5,888 bases of DNA from Alphaproteobacteria bacterium (GCA_030428405.1 JAUIEH010000195.1:1-5888), one strand, 5' to 3'; shown: positions 1 through 5,609, counted from the first letter of the stretch. The notes: a model not told the origin generated them from the letters alone. Program-made: numbers and translations.

Positions 1-798
1 GGCGGCGATGACCTGCTTCGGGCTGATTTCGCCCCAGTGCAGATGCGGCGAAAGACGAGACACGCCGTCGACGCCGGGAAAATCGCGCGTTTCGGGATAA
101 TCGGCGAGAATATCCTCGATGAAGCGGCCCAGCCGCTCGTTCGCGGCCCTCTCGCCGACGCGCCAGGCCTTGCGCAGACCGCCGGCCCAGTCGGGCTTGG
201 TCGGGCAAAGCGCCCAATCGTGCAGAGCATCACTCGGCCAGTGCGTCTTGCATGGCGCAGCGCGTTCGGGCGCGCTCAGTGCGTCGGCCGGCAAATCTTC
301 GGTGCGCGCGGAGCGCCAATAGGGGGTGAACACGCGATAAGGATCGCCGGCATTGGTTTTGACGGTCCAGGGTTCGAACAAGCAGGCGGCGTTGAAGCTC
401 TCTGTCTCGACATCTTCGTCGCGCAACGCGGCTCTGATGTCGGCGTCGCGCTCCACCGCGAAAGGCTCATAAAGTCGGTTCCAGAACAGTGCGGCGGCGT
501 TGGTCTCGCGCGCAAAGTCGGGAACGACGTCGCGCGCAGGCCCGCCTCTCAGCACCAGCTGCACGCCCAAGCCTTCCAAATCGGCGCTGAGCTTCTCCAG
601 GCTTTGATGAAGCCACCAGCGTGATGCGCCGCCCCAGCGCCAGGCGCCGGGCGTCATGTCGTCGAGCACATAGAGCGCCGTGACCGGCCGGCCGGAATCA
701 ATCGCCGCGCGCAGCGCGGGATTGTCGGCAAGGCGCAGATCCTGGCGGAACCAGATGATCGCGGGCGCGTCTTCGGCGTGTTTCGCTTTGGCGGCCAA
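1..798 (-). CDS. phrB: Deoxyribodipyrimidine photolyase, class I (N-terminal part, 3' end outside window)
   Basis: A light-driven flavoenzyme that splits UV-induced cyclobutane pyrimidine dimers in DNA. The visible protein opens with IIWFRQDLRLADNPAL (about residues 14-29), the signature of the Rossmann-like antenna domain. It continues through ALYVLDD and the conserved FTPYWR region, and reaches the FAD-binding segment GVSRLSPHLHWGEISPKQV (residues 245-263) just before the window edge. About 266 of the usual 450-480 residues are present; the rest, including the catalytic tryptophan region, is cut off. No ATG lies in frame upstream of IIWF. I chose TTG at 798, which has a weak GGGA ribosome site about 7 bases upstream. 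GTG at 834 is the alternative, but it lies at the predicted transcription start. The gene is divergent from kdsA and has an ECF-type promoter match upstream. The family call is firm. The exact subclass (CPD versus a related cryptochrome) is likely but cannot be proved from the N-terminal half. Confidence 0.93.
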   Translation of the reverse strand, partial: MAAKAKHAEDAPAIIWFRQDLRLADNPALRAAIDSGRPVTALYVLDDMTPGAWRWGGASRWWLHQSLEKLSADLEGLGVQLVLRGGPARDVVPDFARETNAAALFWNRLYEPFAVERDADIRAALRDEDVETESFNAACLFEPWTVKTNAGDPYRVFTPYWRSARTEDLPADALSAPERAAPCKTHWPSDALHDWALCPTKPDWAGGLRKAWRVGERAANERLGRFIEDILADYPETRDFPGVDGVSRLSPHLHWGEISPKQVIAA

Positions 799-817
799 GC
801 TGTGTTCCCGAACCCGT

Positions 818-849
818 TTTACGCAGCGTTTCACGAAGCATTTACGCAG
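818..849. repeat. Short direct repeat TTTACGCAG x2 in the photolyase upstream region
   Basis: TTTACGCAG occurs at 818-826 and again at 841-849, with starts 23 bases apart (about two helical turns). The copy at 841-849 overlaps the candidate -10 element of the photolyase promoter, and the other copy lies in the predicted leader. This could be a pair of regulator half-sites or a chance repeat; 9-base repeats carry little weight alone. Confidence 0.3.
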
Positions 850-868
850 GCCCGCGAGGACCGGATCA
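839..868 (-). promoter_or_regulatory. Candidate RpoE/ECF11-type promoter of the photolyase gene
   Basis: Read on the minus strand, TGATCC (868-863) is followed by exactly 18 bases and then TAAATG (844-839). Established knowledge: the singlet-oxygen sigma factor RpoE (ECF11, anti-sigma ChrR) of Rhodobacter sphaeroides recognises a TGATCC -35 and a TAAGA-like -10 at about this spacing, and photolyase phrA is one of its targets. The -35 matches fully and the -10 matches in its TAA core. Transcription would start near 832-834, leaving about 35 bases before the TTG start. The sigma factor gene is not in the window, so the assignment is inference. Confidence 0.5.
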
Positions 869-890
869 TTTCGGCCTCACGCGCAGCGGA

Positions 891-920
891 TTGGCGGCCT
901 TTCGCTGTTGCGCGTTAAGG
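891..920 (+). promoter_or_regulatory. Weak sigma70-like promoter candidate for kdsA-hldE
   Basis: TTGGCG (891-896) is followed by 17 bases and GTTAAG (914-919), or by 18 bases and TTAAGG. The -35 matches four of six consensus bases, but the -10 is poor. Transcription would start around 926, which would leave the GTG at 965 and its ribosome site within a short leader. No better candidate is visible between the divergent genes. Confidence 0.22.
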
Positions 921-950
921 TCCATATGAATGGAGAAATTGCTGGCTGTT

Positions 951-955
951 GGGAG
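951..955 (+). promoter_or_regulatory. Ribosome binding site supporting the GTG start of kdsA
   Basis: GGGAG lies 9 bases before the GTG at 965. The upstream in-frame ATG at 926 has only AAGG five bases before it. The codons between the two (AAT, GGA, GAA, ATT, GCT, CCT) are unusually poor in third-position G/C for this genome, which favours the GTG. Confidence 0.45.
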
Positions 956-964
956 CGCCCTCAC

Positions 965-1852
965 GTGACCGTTCACTCCTCCGTCGCCGTGCCGCCGAAC
1001 GACGTCGTCGAAATCGCCGCTGGCGCTGGAAATGTCTGCATCGGTCAGAGCCTGCCGGTGACGTTCATCGCAGGCCCGTGCGCGATGGAGAGCCGTGAGC
1101 ACGCGCTGGAAACGGCGAGCGCGCTGAAGGAAATCGCGCAGCGGCTCGGCGCCGGCCTCATCTACAAAACCTCATTCGACAAGGCGAACCGGACGTCTTT
1201 ATCCAGCGCGCGCGGCGTCGGCCTCGAAAACGCGCTGCCGGTTTTCGCTGAAATCCGCGAAACGCTCGGCCTGCCCGTGCTGACGGACGTACACTCGGCC
1301 GCCCAGTGCGAAAGCGTGGGCGAAGTCGTCGATGTCCTTCAAATACCGGCGTTTTTATGCCGCCAGACCGATTTGCTGATCGCGGCTGCGCAGACGGGCA
1401 AGGTCGTCAACATCAAGAAGGGCCAGTTCCTCGCGCCCTGGGACATGAAAAACGTCATCGCCAAGGTCACCGGCGTCGGCAATCCCAATGTGCTCGTCAC
1501 CGAGCGCGGCGCCTCGTTCGGCTACAACACGCTCGTCAGCGACATGCGCTCTTTGCCGATCATGGCCCAGTTCGGCGCGCCCATCGTGTTTGACGCGACC
1601 CACTCGGTGCAAACACCGGGCGGGCAGGGAACAACGAGCGGCGGACAGCGCGAATTCGTGCCCACATTGGCGCGCGCGGCCGTCGCGGTCGGCGTGGCGG
1701 CGGTGTTCATGGAAACCCACCCGGATCCCGACAATGCGCCGTCTGATGGTCCCAACATGGTGCCTTTGGGCGAGTTTGAGGCGCTCTGTGCGGAGCTGCA
1801 GGCCTTCGACAAGCTCGCCAAAGCGCGTGCGTCCGCTTCTGGACAGGCATAG
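965..1852 (+). CDS. kdsA: 3-deoxy-8-phosphooctulonate synthase (KDO-8-phosphate synthase), metal-dependent type
   Basis: A cytoplasmic aldolase-type enzyme that condenses phosphoenolpyruvate with D-arabinose 5-phosphate to give KDO-8-phosphate, the committed step to the KDO of lipid A-core. Numbered from the GTG start (295 residues; the family is usually near 280), it shows the TIM-barrel motifs IAGPCAMES (35-43), KTSFDKANRTS (68-78), LTDVH (106-110), NIKKGQF (149-155), FDATHSVQ (209-216) and ETHPDPDNAPSDGPN (250-264). Cys39 sits where E. coli KdsA has Asn26. Cys39, His213, Glu250 and Asp261 have the same spacing as the four metal ligands of Aquifex aeolicus KdsA (Cys11, His185, Glu222, Asp233), so a metal-dependent enzyme is expected. 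ATG at 926 would add 13 residues. The reading frame stays open upstream to 680, but that extension overlaps the photolyase gene and lacks family similarity. hldE follows after 48 bases with no visible terminator, suggesting co-transcription. Confidence 0.96.
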   Translation: MTVHSSVAVPPNDVVEIAAGAGNVCIGQSLPVTFIAGPCAMESREHALETASALKEIAQRLGAGLIYKTSFDKANRTSLSSARGVGLENALPVFAEIRETLGLPVLTDVHSAAQCESVGEVVDVLQIPAFLCRQTDLLIAAAQTGKVVNIKKGQFLAPWDMKNVIAKVTGVGNPNVLVTERGASFGYNTLVSDMRSLPIMAQFGAPIVFDATHSVQTPGGQGTTSGGQREFVPTLARAAVAVGVAAVFMETHPDPDNAPSDGPNMVPLGEFEALCAELQAFDKLAKARASASGQA

Positions 1853-1900
1853 CGTCCACGCCTAACACATTGGCCTAGATTGGGAATTTAGGGGTGGTTC

Positions 1901-3364
1901 ATGTCGCCGGCCGCACTTGAGGCTCTCCTCGAGCGCTGCGCGAAAACGCGCGTGCTCTGCATTGGCGACCTCGTGCTCGACCGCTTCGTCTATGGAGACG
2001 CTGACCGTGTGTCGCGCGAGGCGCCGGTCGTGGCGATGCGCGAACGCCGGCGCGACGTCATGCTGGGCGCGTGCGGCAATGTCGCGCGCAATGTCGATGC
2101 GCTTGGCGGCGAGGCCGTTCTGGTCGGCGTCATCGGCGACGACGCAGAAGGCCATGAACTCTCCACCGTCCTCGCCCAAAGCCAGCACATCAAGGATGTC
2201 GAGCTCGTCGTCGCCATTGGCCGCTCGACGCCGGTGAAGACGCGCTATGTCTCGGCGGGCCATCAGCTCCTTTGCGTCGACCGCGACCCGGACGGCGCGA
2301 TTGATGCGGACACGGAAGACAAGCTCATTGAAGCCGCAGCCGGCCTCGTGGCGTCCTGCGACGTCGTGATTTTATCCGATTACGGACGCGGCTCCATCGC
2401 GCCGCGCGTTTCGCGCGCGGTCATCGAGGCGGCCAATGCAGCCGGCAAGAAGGTCGCGGTTGATCCGCGCGGCCGCGATTTTACGCGCTATGACGGGGCG
2501 TATCTGATCAAGCCCAACGCGCTCGAATTGTCGCTTGAAACGGGCCTCGCCAGCGAAAGCGATGCAGAGGTCGAAGCGGCGCTCGACGCGCTCGAGGCTT
2601 CGCTGGGCGGCGTCGCGAACCTCTTGGCCACACGCGGCGCCAAGGGCATGGCGCTGAAGTCGCGCGGCGAACAGGCGCGTTATTTTCCTTCGCAGCCGCG
2701 CGATGTTTTCGATGTCTCAGGCGCGGGCGACACAAGCATCTCGGCCCTGGCGCTGGGCCTTGCCGCCGGCGCCTCCTTGCCCGAGGCGATCGCGTTCAGC
2801 AATCGCGCCGCCGGCGTGGTGGTCACAAAGGCCGGCACCGCAATCGTGCGCCCGCAGGAAATCATCAATGATGCGCTCGGTCGGACGGGCGCGGGCAGCG
2901 GCGTCGCCACAATCGAAGAAGCGAGCGAGCGCGTCGCGCGCTGGCGCCATGAGGGATTGCGGGTTGGACTGACGAATGGCTGTTTCGACATTCTGCATGT
3001 CGGCCATCTCGCCACGCTCGCAGCCGCGCGCGCGCAGTGCGACAAGCTCGTCGTCGCTGTGAATTCGGATGCTTCCGTGCGCCGACTGAAAGGCGAGGCG
3101 CGCCCCATCAATACGCAGGATGAGCGCGCTGAACTGATCGCAGCCCTTGGCCCAGTGGACATTGCGGTCGTGTTTGAAGAAGACACCGCCATTGAGGTGA
3201 CGCGGGCGCTGCGTCCGGACGTCTATGTCAAAGGCGGCGACTATCAGCCCGACACGCTGCCTGAAGCGCCGGTGATGCGCGAGCTAGGCGTGGAGATCGT
3301 GATCGCGCCCTTCGTGGCGGACCGTTCCACGACCTCGACCATTTCCAAGCTGGCGGGCGAGTAG
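1901..3364 (+). CDS. hldE: Bifunctional heptose-7-phosphate kinase / heptose-1-phosphate adenylyltransferase
   Basis: Two steps of ADP-heptose synthesis in one cytoplasmic protein. The kinase phosphorylates D-glycero-beta-D-manno-heptose 7-phosphate at C1, and after dephosphorylation by GmhB the second domain adds AMP. At 487 residues it matches the two-domain family (E. coli HldE is 477). The N-terminal PfkB/ribokinase domain (about 1-320) carries GDLVLDRFVYGD (22-33), RVSREAPV (36-43), GACGNVARN (56-64) and the ATP/anion-hole motif DVSGAGDT (271-278), with Asp277 the expected catalytic base. The C-terminal nucleotidyltransferase domain (about 350-487) has TNGCFD (358-363), the HVGH signature (366-369), VKGGDY (443-448) and STTSTI (476-481). 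The ATG at 1901 has AGGGG six bases upstream. It follows kdsA closely, so the pair supplies both inner-core lipopolysaccharide sugars. No truncation or missing key residue is seen. Confidence 0.97.
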   Translation: MSPAALEALLERCAKTRVLCIGDLVLDRFVYGDADRVSREAPVVAMRERRRDVMLGACGNVARNVDALGGEAVLVGVIGDDAEGHELSTVLAQSQHIKDVELVVAIGRSTPVKTRYVSAGHQLLCVDRDPDGAIDADTEDKLIEAAAGLVASCDVVILSDYGRGSIAPRVSRAVIEAANAAGKKVAVDPRGRDFTRYDGAYLIKPNALELSLETGLASESDAEVEAALDALEASLGGVANLLATRGAKGMALKSRGEQARYFPSQPRDVFDVSGAGDTSISALALGLAAGASLPEAIAFSNRAAGVVVTKAGTAIVRPQEIINDALGRTGAGSGVATIEEASERVARWRHEGLRVGLTNGCFDILHVGHLATLAAARAQCDKLVVAVNSDASVRRLKGEARPINTQDERAELIAALGPVDIAVVFEEDTAIEVTRALRPDVYVKGGDYQPDTLPEAPVMRELGVEIVIAPFVADRSTTSTISKLAGE

Positions 3365-3436
3365 GGACGCGTCAGCGCCCGCGCTCAGTCTCGAAACACA
3401 GCCTGCCTATTCAGGGTCCGGACTTCGCCTTCGAAC
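3365..3436. other. Convergent intergenic gap between hldE and the DUF3089 gene
   Basis: These 72 bases hold no gene. The only fold I see is a four-pair stem, AGCG (3374-3377) with CGCT (3382-3385) around CCCG, just after the hldE stop codon and with no T-run. A Rho-dependent stop or an undetected structure would have to end transcription from both sides. Confidence 0.4.
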
Positions 3437-4651
3437 TTAATCTTCTGATTCTGGGACCGGCATGATCGGCGCGTCCTCGATGACGACGGTTTCATCGATC
3501 GGCGGCGCTGCTGCGGGTTCGTCGGTTGCGTTTTCGGCTTCCGCCGCCGCGATGCGCGCGGCCTCTGCAGCGGCCAGCCGCCGTTCGATGTCGGCGCGAA
3601 TGTCAGCATAGAACAGATTTGTCGCGCGCGGCTTGAAGCGTCCGCCCCAGGACCAGCCTTCGCGCAGGCTCGGCGCATTCGGTTCTTCGATCAACAACAC
3701 GCCGTCGCGACACTGCGCGCTGGTCTGCGCGGACACGGGCGCGGGCTCTGCGCCGTCATTGAGGCCGCTGGCGTTGACGGCGCCCTGGTTTTGCCGGCGC
3801 GGAACGAAGTCCTCGGTCGCAGCGCCCAGGAGCGGATTGACGCAAGCGAGCGCGCGTCCCTGGGTGGGCTCCAGCCGGCCTTCCTCATTCCAGACCATGG
3901 TGCGATCGCGCAGGCGCGAGATTTCATCGGACTCGTCTTCATGCGCCGAGGCCCAAGCGACGATGCAGCGGGTTTCGTCCGCTGACGAGCACAAGGGCAG
4001 ATCCGGGATCATCCGCAGGGCGTCCACCGGCACGGCGAAGTCGTTGAGATAAGCCGCCACGATGCGCATCTGCACATCGTCCTCGGCGGCCCGATTCATC
4101 AAGACTCGCAGAACGTGCAGCGCGCCTTGCTCGACCCCGGCGAGAATGATCGGCGCGTCTTCCGGGATTTCGGAGAGAAATTCCTCGAAGGCGCGCTCAA
4201 TGTCCTCCGAGGCGAGCGTGCGCGCCTGCTGGGCGTCATAGCGATGCGTCAGCGCCGTGAAGAGCGAGGCCTGGCGGTAGCGCGGCGCCCAGACCGGCCC
4301 GGCGATGAAATAGGGTCCCGCATGGCTCGGCATATAGGCGTAGTCGAGCCGGACGCGCGCTTCGGGATGGTCGATCGCCGCATTCCAGGATTCGCCGCCC
4401 CAATAAGTCGTCGGATGGACGAAGAAAACGGCCGCTTCGCCGTCCTCTATTTCGCCGCCGCGATAGGCCCAGTTTTCGTCCAGCGCGTAGTCGGGTTCGC
4501 TCGGAGGCTGGGTCGTCTGGAACGGCGTGCGCGGGTCCATCCACCATCTGAACAGGTTTTCACGGAAGCCGATCATGGCGGCCAGCACCATCACGCCGGC
4601 TGCTGCGGCTGCAATTCCGCCGATTCTGGACATCCAACGCCGCTGAGCCAC
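3437..4651 (-). CDS. DUF3089 family protein, membrane-anchored alpha/beta-hydrolase fold, probably catalytically inactive
   Basis: A 404-residue protein starting at GTG (4651), with GGAG seven bases upstream; ATG at 4633 is possible but lacks a ribosome site. Residues about 10-29 form one hydrophobic helix with basic residues before it, so the chain is probably anchored in the inner membrane with the rest outside the cytoplasm. The DUF3089 body follows: VFFVHPTTYW (75-84), WNAAIDHPEARVRLD (89-103), APRYRQASLF (122-131), AAYLNDFAVPVDAL (199-212), CVNPL (270-274) and LFYADIR (346-352). The nucleophile elbow, normally GHSQG in this family, reads GVEQG (172-176), so the serine is Glu174. Where relatives as I recall have a YHxxD stretch before LFY, this one has FKPRAT (339-344). 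Both changes suggest loss of hydrolase activity. The tail after about 355 is Ala/Glu-rich, then Pro-rich and acidic. The molecular role is unknown. It is divergent from the DUF502 gene and converges on hldE. Confidence 0.87.
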   Translation of the reverse strand: MAQRRWMSRIGGIAAAAAGVMVLAAMIGFRENLFRWWMDPRTPFQTTQPPSEPDYALDENWAYRGGEIEDGEAAVFFVHPTTYWGGESWNAAIDHPEARVRLDYAYMPSHAGPYFIAGPVWAPRYRQASLFTALTHRYDAQQARTLASEDIERAFEEFLSEIPEDAPIILAGVEQGALHVLRVLMNRAAEDDVQMRIVAAYLNDFAVPVDALRMIPDLPLCSSADETRCIVAWASAHEDESDEISRLRDRTMVWNEEGRLEPTQGRALACVNPLLGAATEDFVPRRQNQGAVNASGLNDGAEPAPVSAQTSAQCRDGVLLIEEPNAPSLREGWSWGGRFKPRATNLFYADIRADIERRLAAAEAARIAAAEAENATDEPAAAPPIDETVVIEDAPIMPVPESED

Positions 4652-4664
4652 GCATCTTCTCCGT

Positions 4665-4692
4665 TTGAGAGGCCGCCTTGAAGCGGTCTCAA
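4665..4692. promoter_or_regulatory. Imperfect inverted repeat between the divergent DUF3089 and DUF502 genes
   Basis: TTGAGA (4665-4670) pairs with TCTCAA (4687-4692), and CCGC (4673-4676) pairs with GCGG (4683-4686). A two-base GG bulge interrupts one arm, and the centre is the six-base CTTGAA. It lies about 14-41 bases upstream of the DUF3089 GTG. It could be an operator for a dimeric regulator or a hairpin in the DUF3089 leader; the sequence does not decide between them. Confidence 0.4.
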
Positions 4693-4703
4693 CCCCGGTG
4701 TCA

Positions 4704-4735
4704 TATCATGAACCTGCGGCGAGCGACTGAGTCGC
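4704..4735 (+). promoter_or_regulatory. Possible -10 element and downstream palindrome before the DUF502 gene
   Basis: TATCAT (4704-4709) matches five of six bases of a sigma70 -10 box, but the nearest -35-like hexamer, TTGAAG (4678-4683), is 20 bases away, which is long. A 13-base palindrome, GCGACT-G-AGTCGC (4723-4735), lies just past the predicted transcription start and 26 bases before the ATG. That is a plausible repressor position. The palindrome is directly visible; the promoter reading is weak. Confidence 0.3.
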
Positions 4736-4761
4736 AACGCCGGGACAGCGCGGAGTAGCTG

Positions 4762-5586
4762 ATGGCCCGCAGATCTGAACGCAGAACACGCCGCAGGCGC
4801 GACGATCGCGAGCGTTTCGGCGTCTGGCGCTGGCTGCGCAACAGCTTCTTCACCGGGATCGTGGTCGCAACGCCTGTCGCTGTGACCGCTTATCTCGTCT
4901 ACGCCTTCATCACTTTCGTCGACAATCAGCTCAAGCCGCGCATTCCGGACCTCTATAATCCGGAGACCTATCTGCGCGAAATTCCTGGAATTCCTGAGGA
5001 ATTCGCAATTCCGGGCCTTGGGCTGGCGTTCGCCGCCATCGTTTTGACGATGCTCGGCGCATTCGCGCGCAATTTCTTCGGCCGCTCGCTGCTCTCGGTC
5101 GGCGAGCGCATCGTTCACCGCCTGCCGGTGATCCGGAACATCTACTCCGCGCTCAAGCAGATCGTTGAATCGATCGCAGCCCAGCGGGAGTCGAGCTTCA
5201 AGGAAGTCGCGCTGGTGGAGTATCCGCGCAAAGGCTTGTGGGCGCTGGCGTTCGTGACGGCGAGCGCGAAAAGCGAAGTGCGCGGCAAGCTGGGCGAGGG
5301 TTATGTCGGCATTTTCGTGCCCAGCACGCCCAATCCGACCTCCGGTTTCATCCTCTATACCCGCCGCGAAGACCTCCACATTCTCGATATGACCGTGGAG
5401 GAGGGCGCCAAGCTGATCATTTCCGCTGGTCTCGTATCGCCGGGTGAGGAAGCCGAACAACAACAACAGCGACGCGGCCGGCGCAGACGCGGCGAACAGC
5501 CGGGCGAGCCTGCCGGCAATGAGCCCGCCGTCGTGTTCACGGAGCTGCCAGACAATCTGCGCCAGCCCAATGATGAAGCGCAGTAG
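4762..5586 (+). CDS. DUF502 family inner-membrane protein
   Basis: A 274-residue membrane protein of the DUF502 family, whose biochemical role is not established. The ATG has GGAG six bases upstream. It has an Arg-rich N-terminus (about 11 arginines in the first 26 residues), a first transmembrane helix at about 29-53, a periplasmic-type loop with LKPRIPDLYNPE, and a second helix at about 84-104. Next come the family segments ARNFFGRSLLSVGER (102-116) and LPVIRNIYSALKQIVE (121-136), then a soluble domain with the hallmark VPSTPNPTSGF (186-196). The charge pattern puts both ends in the cytoplasm. After about residue 229 a non-family tail begins with four glutamines and an Arg-rich cluster (QQQQRRGRRRRG, 233-244), followed by Pro/Glu/Asn-rich sequence. 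It converges with recG, the ends being 14 bases apart. The family call is firm; the function is unknown. Confidence 0.92.
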   Translation: MARRSERRTRRRRDDRERFGVWRWLRNSFFTGIVVATPVAVTAYLVYAFITFVDNQLKPRIPDLYNPETYLREIPGIPEEFAIPGLGLAFAAIVLTMLGAFARNFFGRSLLSVGERIVHRLPVIRNIYSALKQIVESIAAQRESSFKEVALVEYPRKGLWALAFVTASAKSEVRGKLGEGYVGIFVPSTPNPTSGFILYTRREDLHILDMTVEEGAKLIISAGLVSPGEEAEQQQQRRGRRRRGEQPGEPAGNEPAVVFTELPDNLRQPNDEAQ

Positions 5587-5594
5587 CGAAGACT

Positions 5595-5609
5595 GCCGGC
5601 TTATCCGGC
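5595..5609. terminator. Small hairpin between the convergent DUF502 and recG ends
   Basis: GCCGG (5595-5599) pairs with CCGGC (5605-5609) around a five-base loop that contains the recG stop codon. The stem is only five base pairs and no T-run follows on either strand, so it is a weak terminator candidate. It is the only fold I see at this convergent junction. Confidence 0.2.

Noticed and set aside
37..624. A 195-codon plus-strand open frame at the left end
   Set aside because: The opposite strand encodes an unmistakable photolyase through this interval, and the plus-strand translation shows no family motif.
839..841. ATG on the minus strand upstream of the photolyase
   Set aside because: It is out of frame with the photolyase, and its frame gives no family sequence in the intact Rossmann region. 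I see no sign of a frameshift within the conserved part.
680..964. The kdsA frame stays open upstream to an ATG at 680
   Set aside because: This extension overlaps the photolyase coding region and its promoter, adds 95 residues to a family of about 280, and reads as Arg/Ser-rich shadow sequence.
3633..4681. Several plus-strand open frames of 64-188 codons inside the DUF3089 gene
   Set aside because: They are shadows of the minus-strand gene, with no ribosome sites or motifs to support them.
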